A program made the translations under genes and the position numbers. This document shows, in pieces, positions 18,787-27,357 of a DNA stretch of 64,000 nt. Below the pieces are notes generated by a model. The model did not search any database and was not told the DNA's origin. It was given only the letters and a program-made list of their open reading frames with translations. Each line of letters opens with the position of its first letter. The first letter of the stretch is position 1. This DNA comes from Bradyrhizobium sp. LTSP885 (GTDB taxonomy: Bacteria; Pseudomonadota; Alphaproteobacteria; Rhizobiales; Xanthobacteraceae). Where the stretch lies: assembly GCF_000938305.1 (NCBI RefSeq), contig NZ_JYMT01000012.1, positions 62,001 to 126,000 on the forward strand. Reading direction: 5' to 3'.

Positions 18787-20328
18787 TCAGCTCCCTGCTC
18801 GTATCGTCGCTCTGACAACCTCCGCCAGTTGCCGTGAAGCGGAACGCAGCTTGCGAAGGTCGAATCCCGAGTACCCCAGGAGAAGGCCTTGGCGGGCCGG
18901 CTGATTCAGACATAACGAACTGACGGGCTTCACGACGATGCCCTTCGCCCGCGCGTTATTGGCTACCTCCACATCCGAGATGTCTTTCTTGAAGCGGACA
19001 ATCAGCTGAATGCCGCAATCTGGAACTTCGACCTCGACGAGATCCCCCATGTGCTGCGTGATGGCCTTCACGACGACGTCGCGCGCTTCGCGATATTGGA
19101 GACGCATGCGACGGATATGACCGGTCAAATAGCCCGACCGCATGAAATCGGCGACCATCGCCTGCTGGAGACTAGGCGGCTGCCGATCGGTGACAAACTT
19201 GGCACCGGTGAAAACGTCTATCAGATCCTTAGGCACGACGGCGAAACCGATGCGAACGCCCGGAAACAGCATCTTGCTGAGAGTACCGACGTAGATCACC
19301 CGAGAATCGTCGTCGATGCCCTGCAACGCCGCTAACGGGCGACCAACGTATCTAAACTCGCTGTCGTAATCATCCTCGATAATCCAGGCATCATGGTCTC
19401 GTGCCCACGCCAGAACCTCCAGGCGCCGCCGCATCGACATCACTGCGCCCGTTGGATATTGGTGCGAAGGTGTGATGTAGGCTGCCCTAGCATTGGCTTC
19501 CGCAAGAATGCCCGCGCTGACCACCAGACCATTTTCGTCAACCGGGACCGGAATCACGTTCGCGCCGACGGCATGCAGGGCTGCACGCGCGCCCAGGTAG
19601 CCGGGGTCCTCGATCCAGACGGAATCGCCAGGGTTGACCAGGACCCGCAGGGATAGATCGAGTGCCTGCTGCGCGCCTGAAACGATAATGATCTGTTCCG
19701 GTTCGCAGCGTACGGCCCTCGCCGCCCGTAAATATTGCGCGACTTCGATCCGCAGGGACAGCTCTCCGATCGGATCTGCATAGTGCAGATTTACTCTTTC
19801 GAAGGTTTTCATCTGCTTCGAACCGACCCGTCGCCATGACTCGATCGTTGTGGCGTCGACCGAGCAACATCCCGGGTTAAACGGAATATCCTCGGGGGCG
19901 CTTAGATTTTGCGCCAGCTTGCGAAACCGTGTTCCCGCACTCGAGAGGCGCCGCACGGTTGGCTTACTGCCGGGTATCTTAAGAACGGCAGGTGAGATGG
20001 GCGGCTGAGGAATGTCTTCAGTGACATACGTACCCGATCCCGCTCGCCCTTCGACATACCCCTCCGCGAGAAGCTGGTCATAAGCAGACAACACCGAGGT
20101 CCGAGAGACACCGAGTCGATCGGCGAGCTGACGCGTAGATGGGAGCCGGCTTCCAGGCATCAAAGCGTGGGAGAGAATGGCACCGCGCAGCAGCTGATAG
20201 ACTTGCTGGAGCAGCGGGGTCGTGCTCGTCGCATCCACGGTAAGATCAAGAAAGTCTGCCCATCTCGACCGCGAACGGGCAGTCCGGGGCTTGCCTTCCT
20301 TCTCTTCACTTACGGTGTGAACGGCCAT
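18787..20328 (-). CDS. MocR-type regulator (GntR winged helix fused to aminotransferase fold)
   Basis: 513 residues. N-terminal winged helix about 38-110: PLLQQVYQLLRGAILSHALM, LPSTRQLADRLGVSRTSVLS. After a linker, a class I aminotransferase-like domain (about 150-505) with IIIVSGAQQALDLSLRVL, DDYDSEFRYVGRPL and the PLP-lysine motif VIYVGTLSKMLFPGVRIGF. MocR proteins bind PLP or a PLP-amine adduct and control vitamin B6 or amine-related genes. It is divergent from an amidase (20547) and upstream of the PNPOx-like gene; a perfect 8-bp inverted repeat sits between it and the amidase. Confidence 0.92.
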   Translation of the reverse strand: MAVHTVSEEKEGKPRTARSRSRWADFLDLTVDATSTTPLLQQVYQLLRGAILSHALMPGSRLPSTRQLADRLGVSRTSVLSAYDQLLAEGYVEGRAGSGTYVTEDIPQPPISPAVLKIPGSKPTVRRLSSAGTRFRKLAQNLSAPEDIPFNPGCCSVDATTIESWRRVGSKQMKTFERVNLHYADPIGELSLRIEVAQYLRAARAVRCEPEQIIIVSGAQQALDLSLRVLVNPGDSVWIEDPGYLGARAALHAVGANVIPVPVDENGLVVSAGILAEANARAAYITPSHQYPTGAVMSMRRRLEVLAWARDHDAWIIEDDYDSEFRYVGRPLAALQGIDDDSRVIYVGTLSKMLFPGVRIGFAVVPKDLIDVFTGAKFVTDRQPPSLQQAMVADFMRSGYLTGHIRRMRLQYREARDVVVKAITQHMGDLVEVEVPDCGIQLIVRFKKDISDVEVANNARAKGIVVKPVSSLCLNQPARQGLLLGYSGFDLRKLRSASRQLAEVVRATIRAGS

Positions 20329-20433
20329 AGTACCCCGATCTCGATTCTTCGTTCAAAGCGAGGGTTTCGACGATCCACTTGATTGCTTACAAATTGGTCG
20401 GTCGATGCTCTAAAATTTACCAGAGTGACAATA

Positions 20434-20467
20434 CCACTATCGGGATGACATTTCAATTGGATAGTGG
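20434..20467. promoter_or_regulatory. Inverted repeat in MocR/amidase divergent promoter
   Basis: CCACTATC at 20434-20441 and GATAGTGG at 20460-20467, perfect 8-bp arms with 18 bp between them, 26 bp centre to centre. It lies between divergent genes, the expected place for MocR autoregulation and amidase control. Confidence 0.55.
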
Positions 20468-20546
20468 CCGTGGCGTGATGCTGAAGTGGCTCTTCTCGAC
20501 ACACACTCTTTGCCGTTTCTGAGCGAGGACGATGCGAGGAGCTTCG

Positions 20547-21965
20547 ATGACAAACGTTCACTACATGTCGGCTACGCAGCTTCTGGATGCTTACGCGAGG
20601 AAAGCGCTATCGCCTGTCGAGGTGACGCGGTCCGCACTCGACAGGATTCAAAAGCTGGATTCGAAACTGAACGCGTTTTGTTTCCTCGACGGCGATGCTG
20701 CGATGGCGAACGCGCGCGCGAGCGAAGCAAGATGGATGCGGAGCGCTCCGATCGGGCTCGTCGACGGAGTTACGACAACGATCAAGGACGTTGTTCTGAC
20801 GAAAGGCTGGCCGACGCGCAAAGGATCGCGACTGATTTCAACTGACGGGCCCTGGAACGAGGATTCGCCCGCGACGGCGCGCTTGCGCGAGCATGGAGCG
20901 ATCATACTGGGCAAGACGACGACGCCTGAATTTGGCTGGAAGGCCGTTGGCGATAGTCCACTCACGGGGATCACGCGAAATCCATGGTCGCTTGGCCATA
21001 CTCCGGGTGGAAGCAGCGCCGGCGCGGCAGCGGCCCTTGCGGCCGGTATGAGCGCACTCGCGGTCGGCAGCGACGGAGGAGGCTCTATTCGGATTCCTGC
21101 CAGTTTTTGTGGTCTCGCTGGCATCAAGCCGACTCTCGGACGTGTGCCCTACTATCCGCCGAGTGCGATGGGCATTCTCGGCCATTGCGGGGCGATGGCC
21201 CGAACCAGCGAGGATGTGGCGCTGCTGCTGACAGTTCTCAGTGGATCCGATCCGCGCGACGCCTACTCGTTGCCCCCCATTGCGGGCGACTTCCGCGAAG
21301 GCATCCATTCCGGCGTCAAAGGTCTGCGCATGGCATTTAGCGCGACCCTGGGCTATGCTTCGGTGAACTTCGATGTCCGCGCACTTGTCGTCGACGCTGC
21401 CAGCCGGATGGAAGCGTTGGGCGCCGAGGTCGAGGAAATTGACCCGGGTTTCGAGTCGCCACGGGACATGTTCGACGTCCTCTGGAAGTCCGGCGCAGCC
21501 AATGCGATCGCGGGATTTCCCGCAGATAGGCTGGAACTGCTGGATCCAGGTTTCGTTGAGGCCGCGCGTGAAGGCGCGCGTTTTTCTGCTGTCGACTACG
21601 TCAAGGCCGATTTCGTCCGCACTCGGCTCGGCAAACATATGGCCGAATTTCACCAGCGCTTCGACCTCTTGCTCACCCCGACTGTGAGCACACCAGCCCT
21701 GCCTGTGGGCACCAATCTTTCAGACCCCGCACTTGAACGCGACTGGATCGACTGGGCTCCCTTCACCTATCCGTTCAATATGACCCGTCAGCCGGCCACG
21801 TCGGTCCATTGCGGGTTGACGCAAGCCGGCCTTCCGGTCGGCTTGCAAATCGTCGGCCCGTTATATTCAGAAGCAATGGTTCTGCGTGCGGCAGCGGCGC
21901 TGGAGGCGACGATCCCCGCCATCGTGTGGCCAGACCCCTTATCTGGCGAAGCCTCGTTCGCTTAA
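20547..21965 (+). CDS. Amidase (amidase-signature family)
   Basis: 472 residues. Ser-cisSer-Lys triad motifs: Lys in TTIKDVVLTKGWPTRKGS, cis-Ser in GHTPGGSSAGAAAALAAGM, nucleophile Ser in VGSDGGGSIRIPASFCG. C-terminal FNMTRQPATSVHCGL and LPVGLQIVGP complete the fold. It hydrolyses an amide to acid and ammonia; the substrate class is not fixed. Start ATG 20547 has AGGAG five bases upstream; ATG 20532 is weaker. It is divergent from the MocR gene. A broken amidase copy follows from 21977, so this may be one of an earlier pair. Confidence 0.92.
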   Translation: MTNVHYMSATQLLDAYARKALSPVEVTRSALDRIQKLDSKLNAFCFLDGDAAMANARASEARWMRSAPIGLVDGVTTTIKDVVLTKGWPTRKGSRLISTDGPWNEDSPATARLREHGAIILGKTTTPEFGWKAVGDSPLTGITRNPWSLGHTPGGSSAGAAAALAAGMSALAVGSDGGGSIRIPASFCGLAGIKPTLGRVPYYPPSAMGILGHCGAMARTSEDVALLLTVLSGSDPRDAYSLPPIAGDFREGIHSGVKGLRMAFSATLGYASVNFDVRALVVDAASRMEALGAEVEEIDPGFESPRDMFDVLWKSGAANAIAGFPADRLELLDPGFVEAAREGARFSAVDYVKADFVRTRLGKHMAEFHQRFDLLLTPTVSTPALPVGTNLSDPALERDWIDWAPFTYPFNMTRQPATSVHCGLTQAGLPVGLQIVGPLYSEAMVLRAAAALEATIPAIVWPDPLSGEASFA

Positions 21966-21976
21966 AATGACATTCG

Positions 21977-22537
21977 GTGCGACCGCAACAAGAGATTCTG
22001 CGGGCCACGGCCTGCGATATCGTCGATCGCCTGCGCCGCAACGACATTTCGCCTCATGATCTGCTCGACGCGCTGGAGAAGCGGATCAGCCTAGTGGATG
22101 GCAGCGTGAACGCGCGTCCCACGCTTTGCTTCGACCGGGCCCGCGCCCGTGCGGAGGCAATGGCGAAGAAATCAAGCGATCAACGCAGTTTGCAGGCCGG
22201 CCCCCCCCGGTTCCGATCAAGGACCTCACCGACGTCGAGGGTGTTCTCACCACCCATGGCTCACCGATTTTACGCGACGATATCGCGCCGCAGTCGGATA
22301 TTCTGGTAGATCACCTCGAAGCCAACGGCGCGCTGGTCTACCCCAAATCGAACACGCCGGCATTCGGCGCCGGCGCCAATACTTTCAACGACCTGTTCGG
22401 CGCGACGCGAAATCCGTGGGATCTGTCGAGGTCAGATCGTCGCCGCCCCACGGGCCGAGGCGCAGCTTCTCTCCGGTGCGAAACGGCTCGAAGACATGCT
22501 CGGCATCGCCGGCACGACGCCAGTCAATCCGCGATAA
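21977..22537 (+). pseudogene. Amidase pseudogene with frameshift and internal deletion
   Basis: Starts GTG 21977 with ATACDIVDRLRRNDISPHD and VNARPTLCFDRARARAEA. The frame changes at a run of eight C (about 22200) and continues VPIKDLTDVEGVLTTHGSP, LVYPKSNTPAFGAGANTFN and FGATRNPWDLS. It then jumps to a C-terminal piece (QIVAAPRAEAQLLSG, GIAGTTPVNPR, stop at 22535). Roughly 300 residues holding both catalytic serines are missing. Clearly dead. Confidence 0.8.
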
Positions 22538-22717
22538 CAGAACTCAACGGCCAGGCAGGAGATGAGAGGGCTTCTTTTCTCATCCGCACACTTGCCCAAG
22601 TGGTATCTCGCAATCGCCAATCTGGCTCTTCGGCGAGACCGCCTTGTTCGGTACATACGGGTTCATAATCGCCGAAGATTCACCACCGAGCCCAGAAGTC
22701 GCGCTGAGGAGCGTTCG

Positions 22718-23026
22718 ATGCCCGTCGTCGTCACCGACAATTGCTTGCGATGCCGCTTTACGGAGTGCGTTACGGTTTGTCCGGTCGCGTGCTTTCACGG
22801 TGACGAGACGATGCTTTACGTCGAGGCCGACGAATGTATCGAGTGCGCCGCTTGCGTTTCGGTTTGCCCGGTCCATGCGATCTACGACGTGATCGACCTG
22901 CCGGACGACAAAAAGCAATGGCAGGCGATCAATGCCGAACGCGCCCCTGCGCTTCCGGTGATCGATACAAAGCAAACCGAATTACCGACCGCCGAAGCAC
23001 GGCGACTTGAGCTTGGCTTCCGTTGA
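22718..23026 (+). CDS. Seven-iron ferredoxin (FdxA type)
   Basis: 102 residues. Cys pattern C-x2-C-x4-C-x3-CP (NCLRCRFTECVTVCP) then C-x2-C-x2-C-x3-CP (CIECAACVSVCP), fitting one 3Fe-4S and one 4Fe-4S cluster as in Azotobacter ferredoxin I, with the family tail of about 40 residues. Start ATG 22718 with GAGGAG seven bases upstream. It is followed after 39 bp by a ferredoxin-NADP reductase, so the two form an electron-transfer pair. No oxygenase or P450 is adjacent. Confidence 0.93.
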   Translation: MPVVVTDNCLRCRFTECVTVCPVACFHGDETMLYVEADECIECAACVSVCPVHAIYDVIDLPDDKKQWQAINAERAPALPVIDTKQTELPTAEARRLELGFR

Positions 23027-23065
23027 AAGCAACTAAGTCGGAAGGCAAAAGAAATCCGAGATTCC

Positions 23066-24439
23066 ATGCTGGAAGCTTCCGAATTTAGAGTCGCGATCGT
23101 CGGTAGCGGCCCGAGCGGCTTCTATGCCGCCGAAGCGCTATTCAAGTCCGGAGCAGTCGCTGTCGACATGTTTGATCGGCTCCCGACGCCTTTCGGTCTC
23201 GTCCGCGGGGGTGTTGCGCCTGATCATCCCAAGATCAAGACCGTCAGCGCCGTCTTTAATCGAATCGCAAAGTTGCCAGGCTTTCGCTTCTTCGGCAACG
23301 TCGAGATCGGAAGTTCGATCGGGGTCGATGATCTTCGCCAGCACTATCATGCCGTCATTTTCGCGTGCGGAGCTGAACGGGATTTGCGTCTGGGAGTTGC
23401 GGGAGAAGATCTCCCGGGATCGCACACGGCAACGGAATTCGTCGGCTGGTACAACGGTCACCCGGATTATCGTGAACGCTCGTTCGACCTTTCCAAGGAG
23501 GTCGCCGTCATTATCGGTCAAGGCAACGTGGCAGCCGATGTCTGCCGCATTCTCGCAACCCCCGTCGACGACTTAAAAAAAACGGATATTGCCGATCATG
23601 CGTTGGAACAGCTCGCGACAAGCCGCATCCGCGACATTTATCTGATCGGCCGGCGCGGACCCGCGCAAGCCAAATTCGCACTTGCTGAACTCCGCGAGTT
23701 GGGATCCATTCGCGATTGCAACGCGATTGTCGACCCTCGCGATCTCAAGCTAGGAGCCGTTTGCTCCGTTGAGTCCGTGGATCAAGCACATGAATCGATC
23801 GCGCGAAACCTTGCGATCTTCCGCGACTTTTCGAACCGTCCTCTTCTTCACCGGAAATCGATCTGGTTTCGATTTTTCCAGAGCCCTTCCGCGGTTTTAG
23901 GCGGCTCAAGGGTTCGTGCACTTCAGGTTACGCGTTGCCGACTTGATGGAGAGCCTTTCAAACAGTTAGCCATCGCCGACGGTACCGTGACCGACCTGGA
24001 ATGCGGTATCGTCTTTCGCAGCATCGGGTATCGGGGCTCGCCGATCGAAGGCGTTCCGTTCGACCCGCATCGCGGCATCTTTCCGAACGTCGAAGGCCGC
24101 ATTTGCGACGGCTATTCCGTACAACGCGGCCTTTACGCGGTCGGTTGGATCAAGCGAGGTCCTTCCGGGACAATCGGTGTCAATCGCGCCGATAGTTGTG
24201 CGACGGTTGCATCCCTTCTTGCCGACAAGGCTCATTTGGCCGCGCTGGAGAAACCGCATTCCCGCAATCTTCAGTACCTGCTGAACGAGCGTGGCTGTCG
24301 GCCTGTTTCTTATGATGAGTGGCTCAGGATCGATACCGCGGAAATTGACGCTGGGCGTGCACGCGGCAAGCCGAGAGAGAAATTCACCCGAATCGAGAAT
24401 CTACTTTCTGCCGCCGGGATAGCCAGCCATGCGCGTTAG
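23066..24439 (+). CDS. Ferredoxin-NADP+ reductase, adrenodoxin-reductase type (FprA-like)
   Basis: 457 residues. FAD site RVAIVGSGPSGFYAAEAL; family block FDRLPTPFGLVRGGVAPDHP; NADP site VAVIIGQGNVAADVCRIL followed by RRGPAQAKFALAELREL; C-terminal FAD contact GWIKRGPSGTIGVNRADS. It moves electrons between NADPH and a ferredoxin, here surely the adjacent 7Fe ferredoxin. The pair might supply a mono-oxygenase coded elsewhere. Confidence 0.93.
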   Translation: MLEASEFRVAIVGSGPSGFYAAEALFKSGAVAVDMFDRLPTPFGLVRGGVAPDHPKIKTVSAVFNRIAKLPGFRFFGNVEIGSSIGVDDLRQHYHAVIFACGAERDLRLGVAGEDLPGSHTATEFVGWYNGHPDYRERSFDLSKEVAVIIGQGNVAADVCRILATPVDDLKKTDIADHALEQLATSRIRDIYLIGRRGPAQAKFALAELRELGSIRDCNAIVDPRDLKLGAVCSVESVDQAHESIARNLAIFRDFSNRPLLHRKSIWFRFFQSPSAVLGGSRVRALQVTRCRLDGEPFKQLAIADGTVTDLECGIVFRSIGYRGSPIEGVPFDPHRGIFPNVEGRICDGYSVQRGLYAVGWIKRGPSGTIGVNRADSCATVASLLADKAHLAALEKPHSRNLQYLLNERGCRPVSYDEWLRIDTAEIDAGRARGKPREKFTRIENLLSAAGIASHAR

Positions 24440-24686
24440 CTGGGTGGTGTTTCCCGAGCTGCAGGCGACACCCTCATGCAAGTCATAGCCGCAAAGGCCG
24501 GCCGCCGCGTCGCCCGTATGCAGCGGATCGCCGGTCGCCATTTCGGGCGGCCTAACCCGCGCGGGCGCGCGCTTCAGCGCCGGTTGATCACAACTTTACG
24601 CGAAGCCTGCGATACGGCCGGACGACTCGGAACAGCTCGTCCCGTGCAAGCGAATATGACGCGCATCCATATAAGGATTTTTCATC

Positions 24687-25454
24687 TTGATCGACCAACA
24701 GATGCACTCTCGATTCGGCCACCATCCGGAGCAGTTGTTTCGCGACAACCTTGAGCTTGTCGAACAGCGGATTGCTGCGGCTTGCGCCCGCGCGGGTAGA
24801 TCCAGGTCTTCAGTCACGCTTCTTCCGGTCACGAAGACCGTGCCAAGTGCGATGCTGCGTCATGCAGCACACGCAGGCATTACGGTGATGGCCGAAAACA
24901 AAATTCAAGAAGGTCATCAAAAATCGCTAGATCTTGGCGATCTCGGCATCAAATGGACCGTTGTTGGACACTTACAGACCAACAAGGTCGAGAAAATGAT
25001 CGAGTTCGCATCGGAATTCCAGGCGCTTGATAGCCTGAGACTAGCCCAGCTCATCAATGCCGAGCTCGTCTCAGTCGGGCGATCGTTGGACGTCTACGTG
25101 CAGGTGAACACCTCGGATGAGGAAAGCAAGTATGGTATCGGGCCAGATCAAGTTATCGACTTTGTCAAAGAACTCTCCCGGTTCCCCGCGCTCAAGCCGC
25201 GCGGTCTAATGACACTTGCCATTTTGAATGGCAATCCGGAGGACGTCCGGAGCTGCTTTCGCCGTCTACGGGCCGTGCGCGACGCCTTAACCGCAGCCCA
25301 TCCGTATTGCGGGATCGAAAAACTGTCCATGGGCATGACGAGCGACTTCGAAATAGCGATCGAGGAAGGCGCGGACATTGTAAGAATTGGGCAGGCGATC
25401 TTCGGCAAGCGGCCGACCAAAGATGGTCATTTTTGGCCTGGCCTGCTTCCCTGA
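24687..25454 (+). CDS. YggS/PLPBP-family PLP-binding protein
   Basis: 255 residues, alanine-racemase-like TIM barrel without racemase partner domain. PLP lysine in LLPVTKTVPSAMLRHAA; WTVVGHLQTNKVEKM; VNTSDEESKYGI; phosphate-binding end LSMGMTSDFEIAIEEG and VRIGQAIFGKR. The family maintains PLP balance. TTG start at 24687 has AAGGA nine bases upstream. GENxVQE, usual in the family, reads AENKIQE here. Slightly longer than usual (about 230); the genome probably has a second, housekeeping copy (inference). Flanking 24440-24686 holds no supportable gene. Confidence 0.88.
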   Translation: MIDQQMHSRFGHHPEQLFRDNLELVEQRIAAACARAGRSRSSVTLLPVTKTVPSAMLRHAAHAGITVMAENKIQEGHQKSLDLGDLGIKWTVVGHLQTNKVEKMIEFASEFQALDSLRLAQLINAELVSVGRSLDVYVQVNTSDEESKYGIGPDQVIDFVKELSRFPALKPRGLMTLAILNGNPEDVRSCFRRLRAVRDALTAAHPYCGIEKLSMGMTSDFEIAIEEGADIVRIGQAIFGKRPTKDGHFWPGLLP

Positions 25455-25588
25455 GATCGAGCGGCCACGCGCATCCTGTTGTTCCATACCTCGGCATTAA
25501 AGGCCGACAGTTAACCGCCTTTCGACTGGCGCGCAAACGGCTTGCACCCGCCCCGTATGGGATCGTGCGCGTCGCCCATTATCTGGCG

Positions 25589-25801
25589 AGTTCCGGCGCA
25601 GGCCCAGGTGAAGAATTCAAACCGGAGAAGGCAATTCCGATGAAGGCTGGTGGCTATATGATGCACCCGGCCGGGGCGATTCACTGGGACGGTACCCGAG
25701 AGGAAGGCGCTGTGATTCAAGTCACCGGGTATGGTCCCAGCGCCAATAACATGGTTGACCCGAATGCCCACAATTTGCCAAGTCGGACTGACCGCCGCTG
25801 A
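25589..25801 (+). pseudogene. C-terminal fragment of a cupin protein
   Basis: About 70 codons: GPGEEFKPEKAIPMKAGGYM, HPAGAIHWDG, EEGAVIQVTGYGP and NMVDPNA match the end of a small cupin in which the last metal His pairs with a GAVIQV strand. The N-terminal barrel half is absent; the frame continues upstream only as non-matching sequence through the end of the yggS gene. Confidence 0.55.
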
Positions 25802-25944
25802 CACAACGTCAGATCTCATGGCGGGTCAGCCCGCAAGCTTGCCTCCTGCTCACGAAGGCTGGAGTTCGAGGAGTAGACATTTCACTGTAAACGACGGGAA
25901 TGGCCCGCGTCAGGGACTTGTCCAGACACCGACATCAGCGTTGG

Positions 25945-26319
25945 CTATGATTCGGTCGCGCGCTTGTTGTGCCTTTGATCCAAATACCAATCGAGGAGCC
26001 CATTCATGTAGGGGCACACCTCATGGACGAGGTCGGTACGCGAGTATTCTACGCGTGGCGGGATCTCGGCGAAAACCTTTCGCGATACTAATCCATCGTT
26101 TTCAAGTTCGCGTAACCGCTGCGTCAGCATGTGCTGCGTTATACCGGGGATCGCACGCTTCAACTCGCCAAATCGGAGTGCACCTTGGCTGAGTATCGAC
26201 ATGATTTCCAGCTTCCATTTTCCGGAGATCATAGCTAGAGCGCGGCGCATATTCCGATTTTTGTGATCGACCTGTGCGGATGTCAGCCCTGCAATGGTCT
26301 GAATTTCCATACTATCCAT
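25945..26319 (-). CDS. HxlR-family transcriptional regulator
   Basis: 124 residues, winged helix: ALAMISGKWKLEIMSILSQG, LRFGELKRAIPGITQHMLTQRLRELE split over helices 3-4, and the wing NDGLVSRKVFAEIPPRVEYS. HxlR proteins respond to aldehydes, quinones or redox stress and usually control a divergent gene. The divergent cupin starts 86 bp away. The tail LVHEVCPYMNGLLDWYLD has one Cys, so a redox response is possible. Start ATG 26319 or 26310. Confidence 0.9.
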   Translation of the reverse strand: MDSMEIQTIAGLTSAQVDHKNRNMRRALAMISGKWKLEIMSILSQGALRFGELKRAIPGITQHMLTQRLRELENDGLVSRKVFAEIPPRVEYSRTDLVHEVCPYMNGLLDWYLDQRHNKRATES

Positions 26320-26404
26320 CGATAATCCATCCTACTTGTTGACGAATGCGGGGAGGTTTAGACGCAATTCGAATGAGGAGCCACAACCAACTGGAGAAAT
26401 GATT

Positions 26405-26932
26405 ATGGCCATGAGACGCATAGTGACGGCACACAACAAGGATGGCCGCGCGGTTGTCGTTAGCGATATGCAGTTGCCGAACAATCCGACTCCGAACAGG
26501 GCGGACTGGTCCGTGTATGACGTGTGGGCAGCGGAACACCCACACTTCCCCGACGGCGGCGAGCGCTCAAATGTCGACTGGTTTTTTCCTCCGATCGGTG
26601 GCTTCCGCTACCTGCATACGCTGATGGAACCCCAGACCAGGGTCGAACACGCCACGCCGGCGAGTGAGGAGAAATTCGAGGGAGCGGCAGGCATCATGAC
26701 GAAGAACAGCGGCAAGCACCGCTCCGCCACGATCGACACGGTCTATGTCGTCAAGGGAAGCTGCGTGTGCGAGCTCGACGACGGCGCGACCTTCCAGTTG
26801 AACGCGGGTGACACGCTGATCCAATGCGGCGCGATCCACGCCTGGAGCAATCCTTTCGACGAGCAATGCCATGTCCTGGTGGTGATGATTGGTGCGCAAC
26901 ATGACCTGGTTGAACCGCCCGCCCCGGGCTGA
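26405..26932 (+). CDS. Cupin-domain protein
   Basis: About 175 residues, one double-stranded beta-helix. Metal-type residues: HRSATIDTVYVVKGSCVCEL and the second motif GDTLIQCGAIHAWSNPF with the His. Sequence before residue 60 (WSVYDVWAAEHPHFPDGGE) is the substrate-side lid seen in cupins acting on small acids or thiols. Exact reaction unknown. Start ATG 26405 because GGAG lies eight bases upstream; ATG 26399 is too close to it. Divergent from HxlR, its likely regulator. Confidence 0.83.
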   Translation: MAMRRIVTAHNKDGRAVVVSDMQLPNNPTPNRADWSVYDVWAAEHPHFPDGGERSNVDWFFPPIGGFRYLHTLMEPQTRVEHATPASEEKFEGAAGIMTKNSGKHRSATIDTVYVVKGSCVCELDDGATFQLNAGDTLIQCGAIHAWSNPFDEQCHVLVVMIGAQHDLVEPPAPG

Positions 26933-27277
26933 GCGGGAATGCTGTCCCCAGATCCAGACTTCATCGATCGCCGTAACACTCATTTGCGCCGTGACGAGAT
27001 TGCGGCTCAGGCGTCCGGTTCCCACGACAGTCAAGCAGGCGTGACGAGCAGGGTACGGTCGTCAGAACCGATATCGCAATGCTGCCGTGCTGGCGTTTCA
27101 CGGCCCTCCGTGAAAATATCCTGAAGGGCAAGCGATAAATCGATCCCAAGGAAGCAAGGCGCTAACCTCTTCAGCATTGAGAACGAGCATGGCCGCATCT
27201 GACAGGGTGTCTCACATGGAAATTCCGGTATCGACGCAACACCGCCAGGTTGCGAGTTGAGCGACGGTAGGCTCAAA
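26933..27277. other. Gene-free stretch with a hairpin
   Basis: No supportable gene. At 27096-27115 TTTCACGG-CCCT-CCGTGAAA forms a perfect 8-bp stem-loop; without a clear T-run it could be a weak terminator for the cupin gene or an operator. Confidence 0.4.
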
Positions 27278-27308
27278 TCTGGGATAGGATTTAAACCTGT
27301 GAGCTTCA
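27278..27308 (-). tRNA. Eroded 3' fragment of initiator tRNA-Met
   Basis: Minus strand reads TGAAGCTCACAGG, T-loop TTTAAAT, then CCTATCCCAGA, close to the 3' end of bacterial fMet tRNA after the anticodon stem. A second, longer copy in the same orientation is at 49209-49254; the two share AGGATTTAAACCTGTGA on the plus strand exactly. Not a functional tRNA. Possible left attachment site. Confidence 0.5.
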
Positions 27309-27357
27309 CGCTGTCAGGCAGAAGGTCCGGGCAGCAAGCTCCTTATGCAGCACCTCA

